Shown: positions 10,521 through 23,302, counted from the stretch's first letter. The stretch: 64,000 nt of DNA from Armigeres subalbatus (GCF_024139115.2 NC_085141.1:406621612-406685611); one strand, 5' to 3'. Notes: generated by a model not told the origin, from the sequence alone. Translations and numbers: made by a program.

Positions 10521-10784
10521 TCACCTGTCATAAGACGAGTTTATACAATCCCATTGAATTCCACCACTTAATTGTATCTTGACAGATACGTATTTCGACC
10601 TCAACAGTAAGGCCGTCTGACCTAAAGTCGAGTCAAGTACGAGACACTGAAGACGGCCTTACTGTTGAGGTCGAAATACGTATCTGTCAAGATACAATTA
10701 AGTGGTGGAATTCAATGGGATGGTATAAACTCGTCTTATGACAGGTGAAAACATTCCACTAAAAAGCTCAAAATAATTTTCTTA
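10521..10784 (+). mobile_element. Penelope-like terminal hairpin insertion (no coding part)
   Basis: An inverted repeat of two pseudo-LTRs (about 10521-10748), each with GATACGTATTTCGACC towards its inner part, followed by a tail CATTCCACTAAAAAGCTC and an AT stretch. Flanked by an 11-bp duplication TTCGTTTGGTT (10511-10521, overlapping the first base, and 10785-10795). The same tail follows the PLE units at 44625-44913 and, on the minus strand, at 45762-49061, so it belongs to the element. Confidence 0.75.
10643..10688 (+). ncRNA. Hammerhead-like ribozyme core in a PLE pseudo-LTR
   Basis: Order of elements on the plus strand: GACA (stem I strand), CTGAAGA (core), a 6-bp stem II (CGGCCT with AGGTCG, one G-U pair), GAAA, self-complementary ATACGTAT (stem III), C, then TGTC closing stem I. 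This matches the hammerhead order CUGANGA - stem II - GAAA - stem III - UH, with one extra nucleotide before stem II and a stem III too short to loop except as a dimer. The opposite arm lacks the CTGAAGA box. Hammerheads are known in Penelope-like elements; activity here is inferred only. Confidence 0.55.
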
Positions 10785-10795
10785 TTCGTTTGGTT

Positions 10796-12144
10796 ATTAA
10801 AAATCATATTCTGGATTGAAAATCGTTTCTTTTCTGAATATCTGTCCTACACAAGAAAAGGTAAAGTAGGGACAAATTTCTTCAAAGTGCGAATCGTAAT
10901 CGCTTGACGACAATAGAAATTCTTTGTCTCCAATCATTTGAGCGGCTGACTTTGGCATTGAAATGAAATTTTCTCTAGATTCTGATTTCGATTTTGTTGC
11001 TGGTTGTGATTGGGAAGGCGCATTATTGAAAACAAATGGTTTCATTTTACACAAGAGAACGTTGAGTCGAAATAAATCGTGCAATACTGGCACAACTCAC
11101 AATATTTCGTCTTTGACATTTTTATGGCAAAGCACGGAAACCGGTATAAAGTTTACCTGACAAAGACCCAAGTCACCAAAAGCTACATAGCTTTCAAAAT
11201 TTAATGATTTTTCGAAAAATTCTTTAAAATTCATGAATTTGTCAATTTTTTAAAGTTTTGTTGCTGCAGCATACAAAACTAATCCATTGGTATCAACACA
11301 TGAAGAAAGATTCGCGATATTCGAAATAATCACAAAAATATAGAAGTGAGTCAAAAATTCGAATCGTCGTTTCTGAAAGTTTTTTGATTTCAAGTTGTGC
11401 CATGGAAGTATTTTTCGATGGGCAAATCACAATTGCTTGGCCTGCAAGACTCTCGTCGGAGGAAGAGGCTGCAAAACATTATTCGCATGGATCGTTCTGG
11501 TAGCTCTGCCGATCGGTCACGAAAACCGAACCTCGGCTTGTCAGTATTCGATATCAATTGAGACCGAGGTCTCGCCCTTTCGTTGGCCGGTACCGTTGAC
11601 GCCGTTTCGTTAGCTCCGCCTTTCGTTCGTTCGAAAGCAGGGCACCCGTGCAAAACCAGGGTCGAGCCAATTTCTTCAAAGTGGCGTCGGTAGCAGTGCA
11701 AGCGCTCGTCGGAAGGAGACGCTGCTAAGCTAATTCGAATGAATGGAGTCTTTCGCGTTTCAGCGGCAAATTATGGAGTGGTTGACAGCACTCTGACGGA
11801 TAGGCCACCGTGTTGAGAGCCGCACGGCTGTGTAGATCAAGTTGAATGCATCATAAGAATCAGTGCTCCCAGCGTTTGGAGAAGTTTGTCATGAGGTATA
11901 GCTTCCCGAATCAGTTCTTTATCATGATACCTTGCGGAAGAAGTCTCTCACGGTAGGCTACGCTACGTATCGTAAATGTATACAGAGAAGATAAGTGAGA
12001 TATTTTTTCATTCTCCTTTGGATTCAATCCCTGCCAGTTTTACATTCCTTTGTCATAAGGATAGCACGACGAAGCTCAGATGCATGAGGAAGTCCAAAAA
12101 CACTGTGCCCTAAATTGAACCCATGAGCATGATCTTGCTTCGTA
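10796..12144. other. No supported gene
   Basis: Unique-looking sequence of mixed composition. The stretch 11390-11720 is less AT-rich and has overlapping open frames on both strands (72 and 103 codons), but neither shows a recognisable domain or a good start context, and the overlap suggests chance. Confidence 0.35.
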
Positions 12145-12395
12145 CACACTAAGTTTTTGTTTCTCGAGCTCGGCAAAATCGGGCACCGCTGTAGCTCAGT
12201 AAGTTTCAGAACTGAACTTCGGCAGAAAATTTGATTTATTACTGATTTTCGGCAAAATATTTACCGTATCTCAGCAAATGAAACGTCACTTTTACTGAGA
12301 TCTCGGTAAAAATCGTGTTTGCTGAAACTCGGCGGTGCCCACCTCGGGAAAATAAACAAAAAATGCTGAGATCTCGGCGAAAATTTTTAAGTGTG
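12145..12395. mobile_element. TA-flanked MITE of the CACACTTAA family, copy 1
   Basis: Starts CACACTAAG and ends TTTTTAAGTGTG, with TA on each side (12143-12144 and 12396-12397), as in Tc1/mariner-type MITEs. The interior repeats ACTGAGATCTCGGTAAAA-like motifs in both orientations. Related copies are at 43114-43320 and 61452-61630. Confidence 0.65.
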
Positions 12396-12889
12396 TAACC
12401 ACGTGCTTTATTCCCAGACTAAGGAAGGCATAATGCAGCATTTTGCTGAATATTTGCACTAGGAATAACACCGGACTTCCTCCTAGACGGATTATTGAAG
12501 GAATCCGTGGAGAATATCCCCGAGAGATTCCTGTATAAATCTCTGGAGGAAATCGTAAATTTAGTTTTTGAATAAATTCATGGATATACGTTAAGAGAAA
12601 TTCCTGCATGCTAGTCCTGAAGGAAATCTCGTAGGTAGGGTAAATCACTACTTGGGCCTATCGACCCGATTCCCGGCTCACTGCACAGAAAACTAATGAT
12701 TTATACTGTTAGGAAGCCGTAGGTTTATGATTGATAATTTTTAAAAAGTCTCCCATTTATCATTCACAATACTCAATATATTTCAACCACTTGTTTTACT
12801 CCTAATTGATCCAATTGTAGAAAATAAAAATGTAGATTTCAAAACTTTGCTCTCCGTTGCCACACCACTGAGCCGGACTGATTCTTTCC
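12396..12889. other. No recognised feature
   Basis: AT-rich DNA; the 118-codon minus frame crossing into the MITE has no recognisable domain. Confidence 0.35.
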
Positions 12890-13985
12890 ACTTTTACAAA
12901 ACGGTATCATCAAATAAACACCTACCTGAAAATCGTCACAGTGCTCGATACAACCATTGCAATCTTGATTGGATCTTGATTTATTTTTCTAAGTTATTTA
13001 CTGATTTGCTCTACTATATATTGGAACTCCATTTAAATATAGGGGATATTGACCTAAATCAGACATTACCCAGCTCCCTGTTAATTAGCTAGGGCCTTAT
13101 TTTATTATTCAAGTGATTTGCTAAAATTAGCACAATTCACAACATTTTCTCGAACTTGATGTTTTGTGCATTCAAAGAATTTTAATGTATAGGGGATATT
13201 AGACAGAATGAGACACTGGACGTTGCACTGTAAAAAAGAAAAAAAACCTCTCTTTAATATGTCCACTAAGTAAGCCACGATGCTAATATAATTTTCAGAG
13301 TTATTAATTGATTTTCTCTATCTGATTTTAAAATTTAATTTAACTATAGGGGATATTTGGCAAAATCAGACACTATTCAACCCCTAGGAAAAGTCACATT
13401 TTATTGTCCAGATAATTCGCCGATTTTCACAAAATTTTCTCGAGCTTTCAATTTGTGTGTTCTGATAAATTGAATAAAAACGGTTCAACGTATAAGGGAT
13501 ATTGGACAAAATGAGACACTGAAGGGATCCTGCGAAAAAGAAATAGCCTTTTGATATGCCTACAATAGTCTTCAAGGATCCTAGTACATTTTCCTAAAAT
13601 GAAAATTGATTTGATGTTATACTTTTGAAATTTTTTTTCAAATTATAGGGGGCAACAGGCAAAAACAGACACTAAACATATTTCCAGTGAATTGTCCGAG
13701 GATAACACTATTTCATCGTCCTGTATTCCATAACTGACAGTAACTCATTTGATGATCTCCTCGAATCGTAAATGTGTATCATCTGAAGCATTTTATAGGG
13801 GATATTAGACAAAATGAGACACTTATCCGTGTTCTACAATATATGGGAGGCCTATTGTGATATTTCCATAACACAAGTCAAGGTTTTCCCTGTCTTTTCG
13901 ATTGATGTGAACATATGCATTAGCAAAATCCTCTATTTGTAGGGGAAATTGGACAAAATAGGACACTTCCAGTATTCTAACGGCA
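12890..13985 (+). repeat. Diverged tandem satellite, about 150-bp unit
   Basis: A box close to TATAGGGGATATTrGACAAA followed by ATGAGACACT recurs at about 13041, 13191, 13346, 13491, 13646, 13795 and 13940, so the spacing is near 150 bp. Between boxes the sequence is diverged but alternate units resemble each other better (for example ATTTTCTCGA after both the first and third boxes), suggesting a two-unit, roughly 300-bp higher-order repeat. No coding potential. Confidence 0.7.
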
Positions 13986-14949
13986 AAGGGTCGGCACCAT
14001 CAGATTCTTTGGATTTTGTGATTTTTTAAGGTAATCTCCAGATATGTACATACCGTGGTTGAATTGCGTCCGTTTTTTGGCTCGAATTTGCACACTGTGA
14101 TTGCTTTAAGTTGTTAATCACCACACTATAATTCTAAACACATGCCCTCCAATTCTTCCTATTAGTTCGTTTCACTAGAACTTATTTAAACATATTAGAA
14201 TACATTTGAAAATTTATTCTCAAACCGAACAAAAAATCACCTCGGCCCAAGAACTTCTAGCCGCACCGTGCTGCCAAAAGGCCAGAAGTATGAAATTGAT
14301 CCTTCATCGTTAACAGGAAAACTGTCTAATACGTTGGCGCTATCATGTTATTTATAATTCTCTCGATTTCAAAAGGTGAAAAGAATATTGTTTTTAAGTG
14401 TTTGGAAGAAATTTGGATGAGTAAATATATCTTCTCATCCAAATAAAAATGATTATGAATAATATCATCTGGCAGCTTGTTGTCGTGAAACGAGCATATT
14501 TTTGTTTGCGTCTCATTTTCTACCGTTCCGGAAGAGAATGAGAGTAAAATGTTGAGAGATCGAGTAAAATTTTGTTTAGGCCGGGAATTGGTTTTACGTG
14601 TGCCGGAATGGCATATCGCTATGACTGAAATGAGTGCTGCACCTCGTTATTTTAAATCGAATAAAAGCTTTTTTGAACGATATTTAGCACGAATAGCTAT
14701 TTTTTAAGCAGAAGTGAACCACAAAATTCAGGGAAAGTTGCTTCCTGTCATAAATATCAATTAAATTATGCAGTCGTACGCATGTTAGGCCGGGAATGGG
14801 GTAAGAAACCCTATTCTCGAATCCAGAATCCCTTTAACAATTATCGATAATTTGCAAAAAAAAATATCCAAGATTGTCGAAGAAATGCTTTAGAAATTCT
14901 GGAGATATTGACCGAATTTCAACAAAACGATTCATACAAAATCTATAAG
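13986..14949. other. No recognised feature
   Basis: AT-rich intergenic DNA. GGCCGGGAAT occurs near 14579 and 14790, perhaps an old duplicated repeat. Nothing else supported. Confidence 0.35.
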
Positions 14950-15060
14950 GAGTGAAAAGATACAAAGTAGGAGGAATGGAATGCTTCTGGGATTGAACTC
15001 ACTACCTCCTGCGTATGAGGCAGAAGTGGTAGCTGTACACCCACCAAACCCGTTAGTACA
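14950..15060 (-). mobile_element. tRNA-derived SINE head fragment
   Basis: The minus strand reads TTCTGCCTCATACGCAGGAG, then a B-box-like GAGTTCAATCCC, then TCCTACTTTGTATCTTTT. This is the same family as the plus-strand copy at 20025-20220, truncated after the tRNA-related part. Confidence 0.65.
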
Positions 15061-17962
15061 TGATAAAGTATGAGTGACAGAGAAGTTCAAAGCAAATACT
15101 TAAAACGTACGACGTACAGTTCATGTTGTAATGCAATGCATTAAGTACAAGTCTGAAAACTACACTTTCGACCATACAAAAAATGTATTGTAAATGAAGG
15201 ATAATTGATGTAAATCATAGGAGTATAGGACCTCGCTCTCTATCAGCATCTTTTGAAATTTCTTTTTCTATTGAGATACAACGAATCAGAAAGATAGAAA
15301 CATTGCTAGTTGAATTGCAATGATTTTAAGGCAATTAACATCAAAAGCGGAAAATACACTCCAATAGCCAAAATCGACCAAAATTAATCACACTTAATAA
15401 TTGATTCCGCACTATGAAGTTATTGTAATTTTGTTTCACCTCCCATGTCTATCCCGCGCTGATAGACGTCAGATCGTTGAACGGCGCTCTTGCACTATTA
15501 TTTCGTGTGATTGGTGCTCAAAAAGCAGTAAAGGAAACGCTTTTGGGGCTGCCATGCTCATCTGGCGGTCAGCACCCACATTGAATAATCGATTTCCTGG
15601 AAACAAACCATCCAGTTTTTGCACGCTTCGGATATAGGTATAGGTACCTCGGGTATATATTGAGTTGCAACGATTATGTGTTTACATGGATTAGAATTGG
15701 TCTGATAGACAAAAACGGAAAACTGGAGAACTCGTCTTGTCTTTCAAGATTACTTCTTAACCGAAATTTTGGTAAAAGTTTGGCAAAATATCAATGTCTA
15801 TCAATGTGCATGTACAAAACACACTTTTGGCACTCATCTTCATTCGATTCGTTCATAACAATTTTGCATTAGGATGGAATAAGATAGATTTAGATATCTT
15901 CCTAAAACACAATCTGGTTGATTCACCCTAATAAACAGGCATGGATTGGCCGCAGGTAATCAATTGATACGGGCAATAATGAGATTCGATACATCTGTAA
16001 ACAGCCAAAAATTTGGTTTCATTGAAAAGAATTGGATCGGAAGATAGCGGATGTTATTAGAGCACCAATCGGGTTCAAGCCCCATACCGAATTTTCGGAC
16101 AATCGACAGCAATATTGGAGAGCTCTGTAAAATGCATCTAGAAAATTAAGTGCGGTAATATTTAGGTGGAGGTAGAAAAATGTTCGTGTTCGGTTGTTCT
16201 TAACTGCTTCTGCTTCGTAACCCATATCAAATACTAACCCGTTTTTAGAGCGTGCGTCTTGGAATTAAAATACCTCGTCCATAACGTTGTATGTCTTTTG
16301 ACTATAACCTATTTCACTTTTCATTTCATTTTACCTATTGTTCTTAATGTGGCCCCATCTTGCGCGATATCATCATTACCGTGAGGCAATTCTCGTACCA
16401 CTTTACAGCAAGAGAAGAGATGCACCGCACGCAAATTTTCTCCAAATTGAACCCGTTTCCTCATTTGCAAACATTATTAGTGGCACATTTTCTGTAGCCA
16501 ATTCATCACCGTTACCATGGCATGTTTTGTGTTTGCTTTTGTTCAAAATCACTGAAAAATGGGTTTATAACGAAAATATTTCACCATCTCAGCCGATATC
16601 ATCTCACGCCACTACTGGATAGGTCGCCGTTGTTGTCAGTAGAAGATTGTAAAAAAATCAAACTCTCGCCACGACGGCGTTGCCTTCCATATATTGTTTA
16701 TTTAATTTAATGTAAACTGACTGGGGCACCCCGTCAATAGTGATGTGAAATAGGTCTACTGACAATAATATGTAAAATAAATTTCAAAAATAGCTCACCT
16801 CTTCGGGGGCACACCCACGTCAGTTGGTGGGTCTGTTTGTTGCATATTGCACATCAGCAGATTCCGCTTTTTTCCGTACAGGAAAAGTGGTGTTTAAAAC
16901 TGTATTAACAGTGGATTTTTATCCAAAGGATGAGTATTTTTTTGTATGGGATAGATTTCTATGCGACTGTAACGAGGTTGTCCCACGAGTTATACGAGTT
17001 GGAACATTTGTGAATTACCCTAACAGCAGCCTTCAATTTTATTCAAATTAGTTTTGGTTTCTCACCAACCACAACCAAAATGATATTGTCAGCAGCAATA
17101 AATATGAAAACTCCCTTTGAAAAATTGTCAGAGGCCGAGTTTCTCGCTATTAAGAATAACGTTACGGCCAGCCCAGCGGTACACCGGTTACTTCTGGAAT
17201 ACTCTGAAGCGCGTGTTCCTGATTAAAACTTGGAATGTTCGATCATTTGAATACCTTTTCGTAATCCGCTTGTCTGCCAGGGAGGTCGCGAAATGTTATC
17301 CATAACTCTCTTGGAAACGGGCCTATCGATGACGTACATCATGACATGTGAGAAGGTTAGAGCAGCTTCATCCACATCATGCGTATTGAGAACATTTCCC
17401 CAATCGATACTCGATAATACCTCTGTCATACTTAAAAGGTTGGCTTTCTAAAATTTTATGACACGGGCGCAGTACCTTCGATGAAGTCGTGCACCTGACT
17501 GTATTCGATGGTAACAAGTAGTGGAGAGTGATGAGCAGCATTTTGACCAGTACATAAGTTTTATCCTCTCTATTAACTATCTTTTTTCCTCAAAACTAAT
17601 TTGCGTACTTTGCAATATGTTAAATTAGATTAAGTAACTAAAACTGTGCAACATGGCTGTGAAAATGGCAACAATCAATGGTCGAAATGTCGGCCAGAGT
17701 AAAACGCTAATCGTTCAATGGTTTTATAAGACTGAGGTAGTGGTAATCTATACATACAAACTATTTCCAGTCGTCTCCAATACCATAATTTGCTAACCTG
17801 ATAGAGGAAAGCTTATTTCGCCGTTCTCCGGTTTAGTATAAATTTGGTTGCCGATGTTTTTTTGTATAAAATTGCTTTAGGGTAGCTTCGGCGAAATCAT
17901 TGACGCTGGACTTGGCTACTTCTGGACCAGGCATTCTTCCTGTCGTCTTTCGTCTGTCGAAA
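15061..17962. other. No supported gene in about 2.9 kb
   Basis: Mostly AT-rich, low-repeat DNA that could be host intergenic sequence. Open frames up to 94 codons (16338-16622, plus) are present but show no recognisable domain, splice pattern or coding bias. No transposon ends were recognised. Confidence 0.35.
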
Positions 17963-18398
17963 TCTATATACATCCAGGTTTTTTTTACGCGGTTGGAATT
18001 CATTAATTTCTCGGTTATCCCAAACTTTCACAGCTTTTTAAATTCCACCTGAATTTTCTTTGTTTTTTTTTGAGAATTTTTTCGTGGGGTTAGCTCATTG
18101 TTTCATTTACGCTGAAGGTCTTAAACGACTAGAACCAAACCGTGTAAAAAAAACCTGGGTGTACATAAAATGAATTTCTGTCTGTCTGACCCTTATGGAC
18201 TCAGAAACTACTGAACCGATCGACGTGAAAATTTGTATGCAGAGGTTTTTGGGGCCGGGAAGGTTCTTAGGATGGTTTGAGACCCTCCCACCTTTGGGAA
18301 GGGGGCTCCCCATACAACCCACCAATTTCTTCATAACTTGAAAACTAATCAGAGAATAAATCAATTTTAGGCGAAACGAAGTTCGTCGGGTCTGCTAG
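17963..18398 (+). mobile_element. Helitron-like non-autonomous element, interrupted
   Basis: The left end begins TCTATATACAT and, after the nested MITE, continues AAAATGAATTTCTGTCTGTC. The right end has the short palindrome ACGAAGTTCGT, then CGGGTCTGCTAG, followed by T. A 5' TC, a 3' hairpin and a CTRR terminus next to T are the Helitron signature, with no target duplication expected. No Rep/helicase frame. Confidence 0.65.
17971..18161. mobile_element. 191-bp Tc1/mariner-type MITE inside the Helitron-like element
   Basis: Ends read CATCCAGGTTTTTTTTACGC and, reverse-complemented, CACCCAGGTTTTTTTTACAC. It is flanked by TA (17969-17970 and 18162-18163). Removing it rejoins the Helitron 5' end smoothly. 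Confidence 0.75.
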
Positions 18399-20024
<1,626 letters not shown>

Positions 20025-20220
20025 TGGGCTTGGTAGTCATATGGCTACTGCTTCTGCCTCATACGCAGGAGGTCGTGGGTTCAATCCCAGGTCCGTTTCA
20101 TTCTCCTACTTTGTATCTTTCTCTATATTTCTCATGTTCTAGCAATCGCTAGAACTGGAAATGGACTTCCATACCGTTTCCATTACTATTCCTATACAGA
20201 TATATTCGGCTTGCAGTGGG
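20025..20220 (+). mobile_element. tRNA-derived SINE
   Basis: The head reads GGCTTGGTAGTCATATGGCT, then TTCTGCCTCATACGCAGGAG, then GGGTTCAATCCC as the B box, followed by CTCCTACTTTGTATC and a pyrimidine-rich body. It resembles a tRNA in the first 75 bp but has no proper 3' acceptor stem, so it is a SINE and not a tRNA gene. Confidence 0.75.
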
Positions 20221-20245
20221 CGAGTGATTGCATCATCATTTCTCG

Positions 20246-20470
20246 GGTACTTATTCATAAGGACGTATGTGATTTTGTAAACAAAGATTCAAACGTCGAT
20301 TTGTCCAATCCGATGACACTCTCACGCAAACCAACACCACCAACAAGTAGCCGAAGGCTTCCCCTACTTGTCTGTGGTGATGGTTAGCGTGGGAGTGATA
20401 TCAGATTAGACAAATCGACGTTTGAATCTTTGTTTACAAAATCACATACGTCCTTTTGAATAAGTACCTG
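20246..20470. repeat. Near-perfect inverted repeat, about 225 bp
   Basis: The left arm starts GGTACTTATTCA near 20247 and the right arm is its reverse complement ending near 20469. About 70 bp of the outer arms, including CAAACGTCGATTTGTC, match almost exactly around a centre of roughly 60 bp. It could be a MITE or a hairpin-forming locus. No convincing duplication flanks it. Confidence 0.65.
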
Positions 20471-21659
20471 ATTTCCTCCCCCTTCCCTACATTGACTTGC
20501 ATTCTGACGTGGCAGGCGCCAGTGTGACCTAACAAATGAGATCACCAGTACTTGGACATTGAAGATGTGAGCTAGTCCCAAGCAAACATCTGTTGGTTCC
20601 CTGTGCAAGAACAGCTGATCTGGTCATAATGGAGTAGCAACTATGAGCAGTCAATTAAGCTCAAGCTCAAGCTCAAAACCATACAAAATTCATGTAGGCA
20701 TTATTCCGGAAATTTTGTTGATAGATTTTGTTCTGGAATTTATTAAAGAATGAAATAGGCAATGCTGAATGAAATTTCTAAGGGAAATGTTAAAGTTATT
20801 CCCGGATGAATCTTTCGAGGAACGAGGAACACGAGGAATTCTTTTAGGAATTTCTCCGAATATGTTATAAGAATTCTGCCAGTACTTTCTCAAGAAATCC
20901 TTCCGGAAACTCTCGTAAAAATTTCTTGGAGTTCCTTAAAAATTGCCCACAGGATTTTGGTCGGATCTCCACGAATTCTTTCGAAATTTTTTATAGGAAT
21001 TTCTCCGCTCATTCATCCGGATTTTTTTAGCTACTCTTACAGGAATTCCTTTAGACCTTCGGAGATTCCTTTTGAAATTTCTCCGAAATTCACTTAGAGC
21101 ATTCTTTCGAGAATCTCTCCAAAAAACGCTTCAGAAAATCCTTCAGGAATCCTTCGGAAATTTCATTTAGAAATCCTTAAGAATTTCTGAAGAAATTATT
21201 GAATACATTTTCTAAGTAATTATTAAAGATTATACACTGGTTTGATAACAGGTCACTGTCCTTGTGAATACCACCTAAAATCATTGGAAAGCTTCAAGAC
21301 GACATATGTCGCTTTTGCAAGTTTGAGAGTGAAAGCTCTGGACACTTATTACGTGTTGCACTTTTTCACAAAAGGCTCAAATTTCTTGACAAGGGTATTC
21401 TTGAACCCTGGGAAATTTGAACTATTCCTCCCATTAAAGTAATACATTTCATTCGAATTGCTATTCCTGACTGGGAAAAATTCCTGTGAATGTAAAGGTG
21501 ATCAATCCCATAGTGATTTATCAGTATTATGTCATATAATTAAGAGGATAAGTCACAATATATCTAAATACTGGTCGCAGTGGTAATAATGTCTGAACAA
21601 AAAAAAATATATTAAAGGAATCCAAGGAAAAAATTTCAAATGGAATTCCCAAGTACATA
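20471..21659. repeat. No gene; degenerate GAATTCC array 20690-21210
   Basis: The array is of the same family as at 6.2-7.0 kb. A short CAAGCTCAAGCTC tract is at about 20660-20680. The 66-codon frame at 21242-21442 is unremarkable. Confidence 0.5.
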
Positions 21660-22041
21660 CAGTCGACTCTCCACATGTTCTATATCTCGATATCTCTCCA
21701 TATGACGATGGTTTTCTCGGTCCCTTCAGGCTACATACTGTTTTGCGTTCTACATCTCGATAACCTCCCTATCTCGATATCTCTCTATCTCGATGTGTTC
21801 TAGTCATATTTTTTTAGGATTTTATCTCCCTATGTCGAAATATTCAAATTTCTAGGCTACTAGACCATCTTGGGACAATAACAAACACATCAAAAACAAG
21901 AAATGACATTTGTTTTGTTGTTGATTTTCAAAGCATCGACCTTTTTTTTGAGATCTAGTGTCCATTTCAATTTTTCTTTCATTCCTCGATCTCTCCGTAT
22001 CTCAATGGTCCCCTCAATATCGAGCTGTGGAGAGACGACTG
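21660..22041. mobile_element. Pogo/Tigger-like MITE, 382 bp
   Basis: Ends read CAGTCGACTCTCCACA and, reverse-complemented, CAGTCGTCTCTCCACA. It is flanked by TA (21658-21659 and 22042-22043). Interior ATCTCGATATCTC motifs near both ends are typical of insect pogo-type elements. No transposase. Confidence 0.8.
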
Positions 22042-22985
22042 TACATATACATTTTTAGATTTCCACAGGAATTCATTCGGAAATTACTTCAGAAACTCCT
22101 GCAAGAATTTCTTTAGGAATATCTGAAGGAATCCCTTTGAATATCCGGACAGTAGTAAAACAAAACACTATTTGGAATCTGGAATTGAGACTTCATGTCT
22201 AAAAGAAAAACCCAAAAATATCGAAATTGCAGTCATCACACTTCTTCGGATATTCTTAAAAATCCCTTAGGAATTTACTTCAGGAGTTGCTATTCATCCA
22301 TATGATACTTCATGAGTTTATGCAAAAGTTCGTTCAGAAAGTCCTCCACACATTCTTTTGTAAAAAAAATACACCAGGAATTTATTCGGTTAATTATCTA
22401 GAGAAGTTCTTACAGGCATACCTTCAAAAATTCTTCCTGGAGGTCCATCGTAAATTTTTCTATGTAATACATCGGAGATTTCTCCAATGATTCATTACTA
22501 AATTCCTCAAGGAATTTCCTCAAAAATCCTCCGTAAATAAATCTTGAAATACCTCCAGAAGTTTCATTAGGATTTCTTTCGTAAATTTAAAAAATAAACT
22601 AAAAATGCCTTTGGAAACTCATCCGGAATTACATTCCTGAAATTCTTGGAGAAGTTGACGTCATATCGCAAATGTCATAACAAGTTCCTTTGGAAATTAC
22701 GTTAGGAATTCCTGATGTAGAATCCGGAAGAATTATTGGAGAAATTTCCGAGGGAATGAAATTTCCGATGGTATCCGAAGGAATTCCTGAAATAATTTTC
22801 GAAAGAGTTCTGGCAGTATTCTTGTTTTTTTTTTTGGAAAAATTCTGGAGGTATTTCTAAAGAATTATTTAAATGAGATATTTACGAAAAAACGTCAGAA
22901 GATAATTTCCAAGGAATTCTGGAGAACAACCGAAGAATTATGGACAGTAGTAAAACCAGGTTTTGATTCTGGAATTGCTTGCTAT
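22042..22985. repeat. Degenerate GAATTCC-type array
   Basis: Imperfect units like AGGAATTTCTCCGGAA occur throughout, AT-rich and old. No gene. Confidence 0.55.
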
Positions 22986-22998
22986 CAAAACCCCAAAC

Positions 22999-23302
22999 GT
23001 GGCATCTCCAGTAGGCTTGTGAGAAAAGGCGTAGGATTGCCGATCCAGAGATGGCGAGCTCGATTCTCGTTCCGGTCTAGGATGTTTTCGGGTTGGAAAC
23101 TTTCTTAACTCCCTGGGCATAGTGTACCTATTTGCCACACAAGATACATACTCATGCAACGGCGGGCTAAGAATAGCTTTCCATTATGTGCAAGCCTCTT
23201 AAATAAAGAAATAAAAAAAAAAGCTTTCCATTAACAACTGAGGAAATGCTAATTTCTAGTTCTAGTTCTAGTTGGAATGTAGAGCCAATGAAGAAGAAGA
23301 GG
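22999..23302 (+). mobile_element. Feilai-like SINE with a nested insert
   Basis: tRNA-derived head with GTAGGATTGCCGATC and a degenerate B box, middle part CATACTCATGCAACGG, tail TTGGAATGTAGAGCCAATGA and GAAGAAGA. Flanked by a roughly 13-bp duplication of the form CAAMMCCCCAAAC (22986-22998 and 23303-23315). It contains the tiny insertion at 23186-23221. Confidence 0.8.
23186..23221 (+). mobile_element. 36-nt retroposed 3' end within a SINE
   Basis: GCAAGCCTCTTAAATAAAG and an A-rich tail are flanked by a direct repeat AGCTTTCCATT, possibly extending to a final A (23175-23185/6 and 23222-23232/3). An A-tailed fragment with a target duplication of 11-12 bp fits target-primed reverse transcription that stopped after about 20 nt. 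Confidence 0.65.

Noticed and set aside
11390..11720. Less AT-rich stretch with overlapping open frames, considered as a host exon
   Set aside because: No recognisable domain, start context or splice sites; frames on both strands are similar in length.
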